A stretch of DNA of 52,382 nt, from positions 1 through 52,382 of the IMG/VR virus record IMGVR_UViG_3300034175_000204, one strand, 5' to 3'. The translations under genes and the position numbers were made by a program. The notes under the pieces were generated by a model. The model was not told the DNA's origin. It worked only from the letters and a program-made list of their open reading frames with translations, and searched no databases. Shown here in pieces: positions 1-8,231 of the stretch (within the stretch, counting starts at the first letter, position 1; each line of letters opens with the position of its first letter). The DNA comes from a virus.

Positions 1-1344
1 TTATCCTGACATTCTTGCCTCCTGTCGCAGCGCGGTAGGAGAGCTGGCTCCGGTACGTTTCCGGTGCAGGGAGCCCGGAGCCAGCTTCTCGATCTCGTCC
101 AGGATGGATTGCAGCGCGCGTTGCACGCTCGGGAACTCGCCGATCGCGTAGACCTCGGTCTGACTGCCGGCGCGGTGTCCCATGAACCCTTCCAGATCCC
201 AGCGCTCGGCACCGCGGTTTCGGCAGAGCGTCGCGATGCTGTGGCGGAGCAGGTACGCACGCCACTCGCGGCCCTTCGGCAGATCGAGCTTACCGAGCAT
301 CGTGTCCCACGCGCGGTCGACGTCCTGAACGGGGCGGCCGTGGTAGTTCACCAGCCAGCCGCGGCCGACGCGCGCCTCGGGCGCAAGCGCGAGGTAATCG
401 TCCAGCTCGGCCTGCAGCCACGTCGCGAGCAGCGGCATCACCGGCACCATCGCGCGGTGCTTCTTGTTCTGCGCGCGCCCCCGCGGGTTGAGGTCGATCA
501 GCGGGGCGCCTGGCCACCACTGCTGGCGATCGGGCGCCACGTTGATGTCCACGACGGCACCCGGGCGGGCGATCGTGCAGAGCGATCCGACCAGGAACGC
601 GTGCAGGGATCCCCGCTGCTTTCCCGGCTCCGCCGCGTAGCGGACCATGGCCGCCAACTCCTCGACCCCGACGCGCGTCCGGCGCTTTCGCTGGACCTGC
701 GCCGGCGGCAGGGGCCGGTAGATCGGGCGCTTGTCCGACCGCGGAGGATCGGCGTTCGCAGCGTGGTTCAACACGGCGATGACCTGCGCGATCGACGCCT
801 CGGTTGCGGCGGGAGATCGCGGCCGACTGACTGTCACCTCTCCCTTGCCGTTCCGCCACACGACCGGCTGCAATCGCGACCAGGCGCGCAGCGCATTGGC
901 GAACACGGTCGTGCAGGCGGCCGCGCAGCTCGTCGCGATGCCGAATCGGCCCTCGTCGCCGCGCGCCTCCTCGGCATCGAGGAAGTCGATGACGTGGTTC
1001 AGCCGCGATTCGATCGTGTCGGCCGAGGCGCGGGTGCTTCCCCACTCGAGCTTGTAGTCCGCGATCGCGTCGGTGAGCAGGTACGCCTGTGCCTGGGCGA
1101 GCGGCTGCCCGCACGCGCCGCAGAACGCGGGCGCTTCGTCAGCATCGGCAAGGTAGCGGCGATCGAGCGCTAGGATGGCGTCGCCTTCATCGGCCGTGCC
1201 CGTGCTCGCGCTTCGCTCGCGTCGCGCGTCTGGGTCGTACCAGAAGATGGTGAGGTATGGGCTCCGGCGGGTTCCGTCCGCGCGCTCGTCCCACCCGAGC
1301 CAGTATTTCCCCCGACGATAGACCGGCGGCGTGCGTCGCGACAT
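1..1344 (-). CDS. int: Tyrosine site-specific integrase (left end)
   Basis: A 447-aa tyrosine recombinase that should catalyse attP x attB integration. The catalytic core is visible: an Arg in the ARPGAV segment mid-protein, LLRHSIATL (R-H box), then MGHR about 20 residues later, followed by the TEVYA segment that supplies the Tyr nucleophile. A CxxC pair lies near residue 75 (CGACGQ), so a small zinc-binding arm domain is possible. It reads leftward and its stop codon is the first three bases of the window, so nothing beyond it is visible. It is the last gene of the leftward early operon and overlaps the upstream small ORF by 175 bp. It belongs to a different subfamily from the P4-type integrase at 44.8 kb. 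Confidence 0.9.
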   Translation of the reverse strand: MSRRTPPVYRRGKYWLGWDERADGTRRSPYLTIFWYDPDARRERSASTGTADEGDAILALDRRYLADADEAPAFCGACGQPLAQAQAYLLTDAIADYKLEWGSTRASADTIESRLNHVIDFLDAEEARGDEGRFGIATSCAAACTTVFANALRAWSRLQPVVWRNGKGEVTVSRPRSPAATEASIAQVIAVLNHAANADPPRSDKRPIYRPLPPAQVQRKRRTRVGVEELAAMVRYAAEPGKQRGSLHAFLVGSLCTIARPGAVVDINVAPDRQQWWPGAPLIDLNPRGRAQNKKHRAMVPVMPLLATWLQAELDDYLALAPEARVGRGWLVNYHGRPVQDVDRAWDTMLGKLDLPKGREWRAYLLRHSIATLCRNRGAERWDLEGFMGHRAGSQTEVYAIGEFPSVQRALQSILDEIEKLAPGSLHRKRTGASSPTALRQEARMSG

Positions 1345-1508
1345 GTCGACTGTTCCCTGATGTATTTGGCTTTTGCTTCGCCGGTGATGGTAAAGAGCCC
1401 GAGGGCGCCGAGCAGGTCTAGGTCGCCGGGCTCCAGACGCACGCCCTTGCCGATTTCGGCGGCGCGACTGAGCTTCTGATCGAGCTTGATGATGGAGGGG
1501 GCGTTCAA
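1170..1508 (-). CDS. Small unknown protein, TTG start, coupled to ATPase gene
   Basis: A 112-aa frame beginning at a TTG whose last two bases form the TGA stop of the upstream ATPase (TTGA overlap). The N-terminal half, residues 1-52 (MNAPSIIKL ... FTITGEAKAKYIREQ), looks like a genuine soluble protein with good GC3. The C-terminal half runs over the integrase start and is Ser/Thr/Arg-rich, so it may be readthrough of a frame that is only conserved at its N-terminus. No family is recognised. The overlap pattern matches the rest of the operon, which is the main support for the unusual start codon. Confidence 0.5.
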   Translation of the reverse strand: MNAPSIIKLDQKLSRAAEIGKGVRLEPGDLDLLGALGLFTITGEAKAKYIREQSTCRDARRRSIVGGNTGSGGTSARTEPAGAHTSPSSGTTQTRDASEARARARPMKATPS

Positions 1509-3046
1509 CTCGGGTCTCCCATGAGCCCAGGCGCGAGGCCCAGCTTCTTGTGGTGGTCGGAGATCAGCTCGGCCGCCTTTAGCTCGGCCACGCGGCCGCT
1601 GAAGGCACCGCCGGTCGGGACCATGTTGGCGAGTGCGGCGAGCTGCTGACGCGTGACAGGCCGCGGGTGGACGTCGGCCATGAGTTTGAGCAGCCGGCCG
1701 GCAGCGCCAAGGCGCTGGGCCCACCAAGCGACTAGCGCAGGGCCGGGCTCAGGCATTGACGGCACCGATCCGCCTGCCGCGGCGACGCCACTGTCAGTGG
1801 CGTACCAGCGGCCGTCGCGGCGCTCGATCCAGCCCGCTTCGACGAAGCGCCGACGACGGGCGTTCCACGCGCCGCCTTTGCGACTGTAGCCCGCACGTGC
1901 CGCCCATGCCGCCTCGGTCAAGCCGGCCGGGTGGATGGCCGCGAGGGTGCCGAGCGCGCCGAAATCGGAAGCGGACGCCCGAGCCGTCGCCCGGGCGTCC
2001 TCAACGGCGGACGTCGCCTCCGTGCCCTCCGCCGCTGTCCCGGAATCGGGTTCGGCACCCGAAACTGCATCGCTGGAATGCATGTTTGCATTCCCCGCCA
2101 GCGCCTCCTCGAGGCGCGCCACCCGCTCGAGCAACTGCTCCCATGCTCGAGGAGATGTGGCTTCTGCCTCGGCGATCGGATCGGCTGGCCCCTTTCCGGC
2201 GGCGAGGGCCTCCGCCAACGCGGCGAAGTCGACATCGGCGAGCGCCTGGGGCTCGGCTGCGTCGACGCCGGCGATCGGCGCGGCCGAGCTGTCGAAGGTC
2301 GTCAGCGCCGGAGAGCAGCCGCGCTCGAGCACGCTTTCGACCGGGCTGTAGACCCAGCGCTCGCCGCGCTTCAGCCCCGCAAGTGAGCCGAGGACCTGTT
2401 TGCGGGTCGCAGCATCCGCGTGGCTCTTCAGATATCGGTCGATCGGCGCCTGATCTTGCGGTGCGATCAGCCGGTGGATCACCATCGTCTGCGCCAGCGC
2501 GAGCACCGACTTGGCGATGTCGGCCGGCCGCTGGGTGATGACGGTCAGCACGAAGCCGCGGATGCGGCCGCGCTTCGCGATCCACGCGAGCGCCCGCCTC
2601 AGCTGGAACGCGTCGCTGTCTGGTACCAGCTCGGGCGCGAGCTCGTCGGCCTCATCGATGACGAGGTGCAGGTTGCCGATCGACTTGGTCCGCATTCGGG
2701 AGATGAAGGCGAGCGAAAAGGCGCGCTGCTCCTCCTCGTCCATCTCGCTGAGGTCGAGGATGGCCGAAACGCGCTGATCTATTAGCAGCTCGGCAACGCG
2801 CACGCCGTCGTCGGCGTCGATCGGCGCGTTCGCGTGCAGACCTCCGAAGATCGGGATGCGCACACCCGGGCCGTCGCCGGCGGCGTTCGACTGCATGCCC
2901 CACCACGCGCCGGTCGGATCGAGCACCACCACCTGGCGACCATCGACTAGCAGCTGCTCGACATAGCCCTTGCCGGTGACCGTCTTGCCGGCGCCAGTGG
3001 TGCCGACGATCGCCGTGTGCGTCTCGAGGAAGGCTGGGACGCTCAC
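1505..3046 (-). CDS. HerA/DUF87-type P-loop ATPase
   Basis: A 513-aa ATPase of the HerA/FtsK-like (DUF87) group that probably translocates or remodels DNA. Walker A GTTGAGKT is at residues 15-22 and Walker B LHLVIDEAD at about 126-134, with a sensor-like ITQRPADIA segment near 155. The last 150 residues carry winged-helix-like stretches. The frame is open back to 3199, but the upstream residues are Arg-rich noise. The GTG at 3046 overlaps the preceding stop (GTGA) and starts directly before the ATPase fold, so I choose it. It sits between a 72-aa unknown and the integrase, and no NurA-type nuclease partner is seen. It may serve replication, partition or recombination; the exact role is not determined. 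Confidence 0.85.
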   Translation of the reverse strand: MSVPAFLETHTAIVGTTGAGKTVTGKGYVEQLLVDGRQVVVLDPTGAWWGMQSNAAGDGPGVRIPIFGGLHANAPIDADDGVRVAELLIDQRVSAILDLSEMDEEEQRAFSLAFISRMRTKSIGNLHLVIDEADELAPELVPDSDAFQLRRALAWIAKRGRIRGFVLTVITQRPADIAKSVLALAQTMVIHRLIAPQDQAPIDRYLKSHADAATRKQVLGSLAGLKRGERWVYSPVESVLERGCSPALTTFDSSAAPIAGVDAAEPQALADVDFAALAEALAAGKGPADPIAEAEATSPRAWEQLLERVARLEEALAGNANMHSSDAVSGAEPDSGTAAEGTEATSAVEDARATARASASDFGALGTLAAIHPAGLTEAAWAARAGYSRKGGAWNARRRRFVEAGWIERRDGRWYATDSGVAAAGGSVPSMPEPGPALVAWWAQRLGAAGRLLKLMADVHPRPVTRQQLAALANMVPTGGAFSGRVAELKAAELISDHHKKLGLAPGLMGDPS

Positions 3047-3261
3047 GCCAGGGCACCCGCGGCGATCATCGCCGATACCGTGATCTCGGCGGTCATGCGC
3101 GGGCGAACGTCGCCGGGCGCGCCGATTCCCACGACGCCAAGCACCTGCGGAGAGACGTCGACCTGGGTGAAGATCACTGGATCGATTTCGGACACCCATC
3201 GGCCGAGCAGATCGACCAGCGCGCGGCGGCGAAGATCCTGATACGTCTTGGCCGCGTTCAC
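3043..3261 (-). CDS. Small conserved unknown (72 aa)
   Basis: A 72-aa protein with GTG start, ending in a GTGA overlap with the ATPase gene. The sequence has an amphipathic N-terminus (MNAAKTYQDLRRRALVDLLG) and a hydrophobic, beta-like middle and C-terminus ending in SAMIAAGALA. No domain is recognised. The tight coupling on both sides suggests it works with the ATPase, for instance as an accessory subunit, but that is inference from position. Confidence 0.65.
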   Translation of the reverse strand: MNAAKTYQDLRRRALVDLLGRWVSEIDPVIFTQVDVSPQVLGVVGIGAPGDVRPRMTAEITVSAMIAAGALA

Positions 3262-3542
3262 GCCCGCCGCCTCACGGCGAAGCCCAGGCGGCGGCGCGCT
3301 GCTCCATTCCGAAGGGTGCGGCCCCGAGGTCCAGCTTCACGATCGGACGCGGTGCCGCCGCCCCGGGGCTCGAGGCTCGGGGCTCGGGGCTCGGGGCTCG
3401 GGGCTCGGGGCTCGGGGCTCGGGGCTCGGGGCTCGGGGCTCGGCGGGGACGTCGCCGGTGGCGCGGCTGCGTCAAGCCCCAGCCGCCGGCGCTGCCACGG
3501 TGCGAGCTGGCGGCGCGCGATGCGGACGCGCAGCGCGCTCAC
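3258..3542 (-). CDS. Repeat-containing protein split by heptamer tract
   Basis: Open frame of 94 codons with GTG start in a GTGA overlap with the upstream gene. The N-terminus (MSALRVRIARRQLAPWQRR) has high GC3 (about 88% by my count). The middle is a run of (SPEPRAP)n encoded by a 7-bp repeat. After the repeat, the coding signature moves to another frame that reads RPIVKLDLGAAPFGMEQ and stops at 3272 (GC3 about 84%), whereas the annotated frame continues Arg-rich to 3258 (about 67%). Loss of one heptamer or gain of two would join the two good halves. As written the gene is probably out of frame; it may be phase-variable or the repeat count may be a sequencing error. Confidence 0.6.
   Translation of the reverse strand: MSALRVRIARRQLAPWQRRRLGLDAAAPPATSPPSPEPRAPSPEPRAPSPEPRAPSLEPRGGGTASDREAGPRGRTLRNGAARRRLGFAVRRRA
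3365..3441. repeat. Heptanucleotide tandem repeat, 11 units
   Basis: Eleven head-to-tail copies of GGGGCTC (plus strand). Unit 2 is the variant GAGGCTC and the other ten are perfect. The tract lies inside a coding region. Because 7 is not a multiple of 3, each gain or loss of one unit changes the reading frame, the classic structure of a slipped-strand switch. Confidence 0.95.
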
Positions 3543-3796
3543 AGCGCCAGCTCCGGCTCGTCGCCGAGCTCGGCGAATATGTGGCGAGGCACGCGATACG
3601 CGAGGACGTCGGTCCAGCGGATGTCGCCCGCCTCACGCGGCGGCTTCAGCTCGCAGGCGAGCGTGACAGTCTCGACCTCGACGTCGCGCTCGAGATTCGG
3701 CCACTCCCAAGCGTTCAGACGACGGAAGCCGCGCATGGCGAGGAAGCTGTCGAGCGGCCAATCGAGGCCGGCGGCGCGGATCGTGGCTGCGGTCAT
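3539..3796 (-). CDS. Small unknown protein (85 aa)
   Basis: An 85-aa acidic protein (MTAATIRAAGLDWPLDSF...) rich in aromatic and charged residues, typical of a small globular phage protein. ATG start in an ATGA overlap with the upstream 106-aa gene, and its stop overlaps the GTG of the repeat protein. No family recognised. Expected to be co-translated with its neighbours. Confidence 0.7.
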   Translation of the reverse strand: MTAATIRAAGLDWPLDSFLAMRGFRRLNAWEWPNLERDVEVETVTLACELKPPREAGDIRWTDVLAYRVPRHIFAELGDEPELAL

Positions 3797-4113
3797 GCCG
3801 CGCCCCGAGCGCTTGCGCGCTGCTGCTCGATTTCCGCGAGCGTCTTCAGATAGTCCGGCTTCAGCTCTCCGGCCTGCATTCGGATCAGGTCCGCGAAGGT
3901 GTCGAAGATCTCGGCCGGGTCAGTGTCCGGCTTCCTGATCTGCATCGCGACCATCACCGCGGCACCGAGCACGCCCGCGGCGATCTTCATCATTAGGACC
4001 GTCGTGTCGTGAGAGCCGAGGACGTGCTGGGCGAGCCTCATCTCGCGCTGGAGATCGTCCTGCAGCTTGCGCGTGATCTTGCGGCCGAGATCGGCGAGGA
4101 TCTGCTCGCTCAC
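3793..4113 (-). CDS. Small protein with central hydrophobic segment (106 aa)
   Basis: A 106-aa protein with GTG start that overlaps the ParB-like gene's stop (GTGA). Residues about 40-58 (MMKIAAGVLGAAVMVAMQI) form one hydrophobic stretch, either a membrane segment or a buried helix. They are flanked by an amphipathic N-terminal helix and an acidic C-terminal helix (DTDPAEIFDTFADLIRMQ). No family recognised. Confidence 0.7.
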   Translation of the reverse strand: MSEQILADLGRKITRKLQDDLQREMRLAQHVLGSHDTTVLMMKIAAGVLGAAVMVAMQIRKPDTDPAEIFDTFADLIRMQAGELKPDYLKTLAEIEQQRASARGAA

Positions 4114-6047
4114 TCTGCCGCCTCGATCAGTTCGAGGACGACCGATTCATCGGCCGGGCCCGGATCGCCGACGCCGCCGCCCTCCTGAGGCGGGGTGAAC
4201 GCCAGCAGAGGGTGTACCCAATCGTCCGCCGCGGCGCGGCAGCGGCGGGGGACGGCGTGGCCGGCGCCGTTCAGCGCCTGGGCGAGCAGGATGGTAAGTT
4301 CATCCGCCTTCGCCTTGCTCCACCGCGCGAGGCTGCCGGCATCGATGAGCGGTTCGGCGATCGCGAGCTGCTGCGCCTTCGGGAAGAGCGCCAGAAACTC
4401 GGCCGTCGGCGACCAGAGCGTGCGGATCGTGGCGGGGGTGCCGCGCGTCATCGCCGCGACCGCGGCGTGCGCCCGATGATCGAACCCAGGCGCGGCGGCG
4501 CTCCGCTCCAGCAGCAGTCCGGCGAGCACCGCACCGGCCAAGCGGCGATGCTGCTCGCCGGCGTTCAGGAAGTTGATGAACGCCGCGTCGTGATCCGCCT
4601 CGGTCATGAAGGTCTCGGCTGCGAGATCCTTCACCGCTGCCGTCCAGACGCAATGCGCCTGCTGCTCCTCGACCCGCTCGCGCGCGAGCTCGAACCCTGC
4701 GGTGGTGGTGCCGACCTCGTGATCGCTCGGGTTCGCCGCGCGCAAGCCCACCTGCTGGCGGGTCAGCAGCGTGCGCAGCTGCGCCCAGACCGCGTAGCTG
4801 CGGCCGACCTCACCACCGCGCTGCGCGTCCTCGACGATCAGCGCGCGCAGGGTCTCGCGGCGGACCGCGCGGATGGCGAACAGCGCCTCGGCCGACACGC
4901 CGTGCTCCTCGCGCGCGGCCGCCTTGGCAGGCTGGCCGTAGGTGTACGGGTCAGTGAGCGCTGCCGCGCCCTCCGCCCTGGGCGCACTCGCCCTGGTCTC
5001 GGCCTTGCCGGCTGGGCTGCCGTGCTTGGCCTTGCGGCTTTCCCACCAGTAGCTGACCTGCGGCTCGCCGGATTCGGTGACGTCGACCCAGGCGACAACG
5101 CCGTCGGCGATCTCCAGGCCACCGCCGACCTTCGCCCTAACGCTGGCGCGCAGCGTCTCGTCGGTGCCGCCGTAGCCGTTGCGCGGGGGCGCATCGACGA
5201 AGCGCAGGTCGGGGCGGGTCGAAAGCCGCGTCTGCACCTTGACCTGCTCGAGCCGCTCCTGGGCGAGCTTGGCGAGCAGGCCCTCGTCGACGACGCGGCC
5301 ACGCTGCTCCGCCTCATCGGCGAACAGGTCCAACTCGAAGCGTCCGCCAGCGGCGCGGTAGGCATCATCGCCGACCAGGCGGAGCCGGCGAAGGCCCGCG
5401 CGATCGCCAATCTTCATCGCCGCGCGGATCTTCTCAGGCGTGCGCAGGTAGGGATCGAGGTTGCGCAGCTGCTCGAACGTGGCAAGCTGCAGCTGCTGGT
5501 CTGCCGTTGCGGCATAGGCCCGCGCGGCGTCGATCGACAACTCGCCCTGGCTCAGCGTCTCGAAGATCGGCGGCGCGAGCTGACCGACGCGCATCTGGCG
5601 CCGCACGCGGTCGAGCGGCTGGCCGAGTGCGATGGCGATCGCCTCCGCGCTCTCACCCTTGGCAGCGAGACTGGCGACCGCTGCGCACACCTCATAATCC
5701 TGAAGATCGCGGCGCTGGATGTTCTCGCCAAGCGACAGCTCGATGATCTCGATATCGCTGTAGCCGCGATAGACCTCGACGCGGACCGGCCAGTCGGCCG
5801 GCAGGTCGCCGCGCGCCACCAGGTTCTTGATCGAGCGCGCGCGACGGCCGCCGGCGAAGGCGCCGAATTTCTTCGAGCCAAGCATCGGGTGGACGTTCAG
5901 CGGCTGGATCAGGCCGCGGCCGAGGATCGACGCCTCCATCGCGCTGAGCTCGACGATGTCCTTGCGGTGTCGGCGCACGTTGAACCGACTGACCTCGATC
6001 TGGTCGATGGTCATGGTTTCGGAGGTTCTGGTCTGGGTGCTAGGCAT
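4110..6047 (-). CDS. ParB/RepB/Spo0J-like protein (645 aa)
   Basis: Large protein with an N-terminal ParB/Srx-fold domain: VSRFNVRRHRKDI near residue 20, the GGRRARSIKNLV segment near 70, and the ParB box GENIQRRDLQDYE near 107-119. A HTH-like DNA-binding region follows (AIAIALGQPLDRVRRQMRV). The C-terminal 400 residues are unlike classical ParB. No parA gene accompanies it, so simple plasmid-style partition is not supported. Such ParB-domain proteins occur in phages as CTP-binding or nuclease-like DNA-binding factors. ATG start. It overlaps the zinc-finger gene by 8 bp and the following gene by 4 bp. Role in replication or DNA organisation is inferred. Confidence 0.85.
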   Translation of the reverse strand: MPSTQTRTSETMTIDQIEVSRFNVRRHRKDIVELSAMEASILGRGLIQPLNVHPMLGSKKFGAFAGGRRARSIKNLVARGDLPADWPVRVEVYRGYSDIEIIELSLGENIQRRDLQDYEVCAAVASLAAKGESAEAIAIALGQPLDRVRRQMRVGQLAPPIFETLSQGELSIDAARAYAATADQQLQLATFEQLRNLDPYLRTPEKIRAAMKIGDRAGLRRLRLVGDDAYRAAGGRFELDLFADEAEQRGRVVDEGLLAKLAQERLEQVKVQTRLSTRPDLRFVDAPPRNGYGGTDETLRASVRAKVGGGLEIADGVVAWVDVTESGEPQVSYWWESRKAKHGSPAGKAETRASAPRAEGAAALTDPYTYGQPAKAAAREEHGVSAEALFAIRAVRRETLRALIVEDAQRGGEVGRSYAVWAQLRTLLTRQQVGLRAANPSDHEVGTTTAGFELARERVEEQQAHCVWTAAVKDLAAETFMTEADHDAAFINFLNAGEQHRRLAGAVLAGLLLERSAAAPGFDHRAHAAVAAMTRGTPATIRTLWSPTAEFLALFPKAQQLAIAEPLIDAGSLARWSKAKADELTILLAQALNGAGHAVPRRCRAAADDWVHPLLAFTPPQEGGGVGDPGPADESVVLELIEAAE

Positions 6048-6429
6048 GGTTGGGCTCCGGCGTTTGGCCGCGAGCGCGTGTCTCGACTGGGCGGCTGTGA
6101 AGGGCGCTCACATCGGCGGCGGTAACCGCCGGTGCGTCGGATCGGGGAGCGGGGGCGCCATCCGGCCGCCCCCGCGAACTGGCGGAAGCGGTCAGCGCGA
6201 TCGCGTCCTCGATGTCGGTCTGGCGCGGATCAACGCCGGCGCGGCCGTAGCGGATCGACATGGCGATGTCGCACCAGGTCGGATGACCGGTCCGGTCGTG
6301 GTGCTGGGCCGCGAGCGCCTGCGCGTTGGCGGACGTCCAGCGCGCGTCGGCGCCGTGGCATACGAAGCACCCCGCCCGCAGATCGCGGACGTTCGAGGTT
6401 CGTCGCTGGAGAACGAGGGGCAGCTTCAT
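6040..6429 (-). CDS. Putative zinc-binding small protein (129 aa)
   Basis: The frame is open further upstream, but the ATG at 6429 overlaps the preceding stop (ATGA) and the protein-like sequence begins there (MKLPLVLQRRTSNVRDL). A CFVC pair near residue 22 followed by HHDRTGHPTWC near 45-55 provides Cys/His ligands for a zinc site. The C-terminus is Ser/Ala/Pro-rich. Probably a small nucleic-acid or protein-binding factor; the family is not recognised. Confidence 0.65.
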   Translation of the reverse strand: MKLPLVLQRRTSNVRDLRAGCFVCHGADARWTSANAQALAAQHHDRTGHPTWCDIAMSIRYGRAGVDPRQTDIEDAIALTASASSRGRPDGAPAPRSDAPAVTAADVSALHSRPVETRARGQTPEPNHA

Positions 6430-6872
6430 GCCGGCCGTCCCAGCCATGCGAAATAGCGCACGAGCGATTCCGCTGTCGCGGGTGCGAGACGGATCAGCAC
6501 GCGGCGGTGATCGCTCCGGTCGTCCTCGCGGACGAGGACGCCGGCGTCGACCATTACCGCAATCCAGCGCAGCGCGGTCGTCGGCGGCACCGCGGCCGCG
6601 ACGCACAGGCTGCCGACCGACACGTCGGCGCCTCGGCCGGTGCGGTCGTGCAGGTCGAGCAGCATGTCCCAGCCCGGCTCGCCGAACAGGTCGGCGGAGA
6701 AGAAGCGGTCGCGGCCGCGGCGCGCGCGGAGGATCGATGCAGGATTGGGGGCGATGGGTGGCAGCTGGACGACCTGCTGCTCGATCACCCGAACCGCCGA
6801 GAGGCGCGTCTCCAGGACACGATCGAGCGCGTGAACGAAGCGACGCTCCATGTTTTCACAGCACACGCTCAT
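6426..6872 (-). CDS. Winged-helix DNA-binding protein, MarR-like (148 aa)
   Basis: ATG start in an ATGA overlap with the GcrA-like gene. The central part reads RFFSADLFGEPGWDMLLDL, then DVSVGSLCVAAAVPPTTALRW as a helix-turn-helix (VSVGSLCVAAAVPPTTALRWI) and a basic wing (REDDRSDHRRVLIRL). That is the layout of MarR-type winged helices. Two adjacent Cys near the N-terminus (SVCCEN) are of unknown use. Probably a transcription regulator of the early operon or of host genes. Confidence 0.75.
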   Translation of the reverse strand: MSVCCENMERRFVHALDRVLETRLSAVRVIEQQVVQLPPIAPNPASILRARRGRDRFFSADLFGEPGWDMLLDLHDRTGRGADVSVGSLCVAAAVPPTTALRWIAVMVDAGVLVREDDRSDHRRVLIRLAPATAESLVRYFAWLGRPA

Positions 6873-7216
6873 GCCGCCTGCCGCCCGAGTTCGCTGCGGA
6901 TCTCGGTCCAGAGATCGCGGGCGCGGGGCAGCGCGAGCCGGGCGGCGTAAGCGGCGACGGTGAGCGTCGGTGCGCCGTCGGCCATCGCTTCGGCCAGCGC
7001 GGCCTTGTGCTGGCGGCGCAGCTGCGCGTTGCTGACGATCGGCCCTTCGCCGGCGACCGGCAGGCGCGGGTCGCCCCGCTGGCGCTGGCGGTGGACGACG
7101 CCGGCGACCTGGCTGCGGCTCAGCCCGAGAGCTTCGCCGGTCTGACCGAACGTGCGGCCTTGCGCGACCTGCTCGACGATCGCGTCGATGATTGCCGGGG
7201 CGAGTGGCTGGGGCAT
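6869..7216 (-). CDS. GcrA-like helix-turn-helix protein (115 aa)
   Basis: The N-terminal 45 residues contain TFGQTGEALGLSRSQVAGVV followed by HRQRQRG. This matches the GcrA pattern of an HTH whose recognition helix ends in a (V)xGxVHR motif. GcrA is an alphaproteobacterial cell-cycle sigma-70 cofactor that recognises methylated GANTC promoters. The C-terminal part here is different, so only the DNA-binding module is shared. Start ATG overlaps the GapR-like gene's TGA by one base. The adjacency to a GapR-like gene points to phage control of host chromosome or cell-cycle programmes; that link is inference. Confidence 0.7.
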   Translation of the reverse strand: MPQPLAPAIIDAIVEQVAQGRTFGQTGEALGLSRSQVAGVVHRQRQRGDPRLPVAGEGPIVSNAQLRRQHKAALAEAMADGAPTLTVAAYAARLALPRARDLWTEIRSELGRQAA

Positions 7217-7491
7217 CAGATCATGCCCAGCGCTTGCATGTACGTCTCGAGAATCGCCTCTTCTTCCTGGAACTCCTCCTTCTTTTTCTTGCGGATCGTC
7301 AGGATGCGGCGGATCGCCGTCGGGTCGTATCCGCGGCCCTTTGCCTCGGCCATCACGTCCTTGATATCGTCGGCGATGCCCTTCTTCTCTTCCTCGAGCC
7401 GCTCGGCGCGCTCAATGAGCAGGCGCAGTTCGTCGGCCGCGACCCTGCCGCCACCCATCCCCTCCGCGCGATCTTCAGCCACTGGCGCCAC
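7216..7491 (-). CDS. GapR-like protein, DUF2312
   Basis: A 91-aa member of the DUF2312/GapR family. Family hallmarks are plain: a coiled-coil helix with [20 protein letters not shown], then [20 protein letters not shown], then [15 protein letters not shown] at the C-terminus. GapR binds overtwisted DNA ahead of polymerases and stimulates type II topoisomerases in Caulobacter. A phage copy could manage torsion during its own replication or transcription. The start may be 7491 (17-bp overlap with upstream gene) or the Met at 7458. Conserved sequence begins after both. Confidence 0.9.
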   Translation of the reverse strand: MAPVAEDRAEGMGGGRVAADELRLLIERAERLEEEKKGIADDIKDVMAEAKGRGYDPTAIRRILTIRKKKKEEFQEEEAILETYMQALGMI

Positions 7492-7801
7492 CGCGGAACA
7501 GGACGCCGACGAACTCCGCGACCGAACGATCGCTGATGTTCGCCATCGCCACGGCCATTGCGGTTTCGGGGTCGACGCGTTTGCGCTGCATGAGCCGGGC
7601 GGTGAGCTGCAGGGCGACGAAGCTGCCGATGTGTGCCAACGCCGACAGCGCGTCGTTCTCGCGCTCCGCTGCTACGCCCGGCAACGCGTCGATCCGGGCG
7701 AAGGCATCGTCCAACATCGGCTTGAGCTGGTCGACGACAGCCTGTCCGATCTCGGCGGCTTCGCCGAGCATCGGCGAGACAATTGGGCGCGCGTCGACCA
7801 T
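7475..7801 (-). CDS. Unknown helical protein (108 aa)
   Basis: A 108-aa mostly helical protein ([20 protein letters not shown]...). ATG start one base into the preceding stop. No domain recognised. High GC3 and tight spacing make it a credible gene. It lies between a short membrane-associated protein and the GapR-like gene. Confidence 0.65.
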   Translation of the reverse strand: MVDARPIVSPMLGEAAEIGQAVVDQLKPMLDDAFARIDALPGVAAERENDALSALAHIGSFVALQLTARLMQRKRVDPETAMAVAMANISDRSVAEFVGVLFRGGASG

Positions 7802-8061
7802 TACAGCCCCACGACCGACAGCAGCGCCGCGGCGGCGCCGGCGGGATCGATGATGAACGCGATTGCGGTGCCGACCAGCGCGCCGGCGCAGGCCAGCTTG
7901 CCCATCGCCGTGCCCTCGAGCGTGCCAGGGCTGACCGGCGCTGACTGCCGGCAGGGGCGGCAGCGACAGTCATTCGGGTGAAGCTCCAGCCGATAGGCGT
8001 CGAGGTCGTAGACGCGGCCGCCATATGCGCCGGTGTGGAAGCGTTGCTTCGGTCGGGTCAT
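7801..8061 (-). CDS. Small protein with CxCxxC cluster and hydrophobic C-terminus (86 aa)
   Basis: The frame extends upstream, but the ATG at 8061 overlaps the stop of the 57-aa gene (ATGA) and starts the plausible protein (MTRPKQRFHTGAYGGRVYDL). A CRCRPC cluster near residue 37 may bind metal. The C-terminal 30 residues (LACAGALVGTAIAFIIDPAG...) form one or two hydrophobic helices, so a membrane location is likely. Family not recognised. Confidence 0.6.
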   Translation of the reverse strand: MTRPKQRFHTGAYGGRVYDLDAYRLELHPNDCRCRPCRQSAPVSPGTLEGTAMGKLACAGALVGTAIAFIIDPAGAAAALLSVVGL

Positions 8062-8231
8062 CGTGAGGTCTCCCGTGTGATGGAGCGCAGGCGCTCGAAG
8101 CTCCGGACGAGGAGCAGGACGGCCGCGGCGAGTGCGACGGCGGCGGTGCGGGGGCGGTCGAACAGCGCCAGGGTGGTCGCGGCGCCGGAAAGCGCCGTCG
8201 CGACCGCGTTGAGGAGGTAGATCGGCCTCAT
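8058..8231 (-). CDS. Tiny membrane protein (57 aa)
   Basis: A 57-codon frame, shorter than usual ORF cut-offs, but it has ATG start in an ATGA overlap with the upstream gene and an ATGA overlap at its end. It reads MRPIYLLNAVATALSGAATT then ...FDRPRTAAVALAAAVLLLVR and a basic tail. Two hydrophobic helices are separated by a short charged loop, the shape of a small two-pass membrane protein. Function unknown. Confidence 0.6.
   Translation of the reverse strand: MRPIYLLNAVATALSGAATTLALFDRPRTAAVALAAAVLLLVRSFERLRSITRETSR

Noticed and set aside
3365-3441. CRISPR array
   Set aside because: Units are 7 bp and contiguous with no spacers; it is a simple tandem repeat. No array or cas gene was seen elsewhere.
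4110-6047. A ParAB partition locus implying a plasmid-prophage
   Set aside because: No ParA-type ATPase or parS-like repeats are visible, and an integrase plus attR argue for chromosomal integration.
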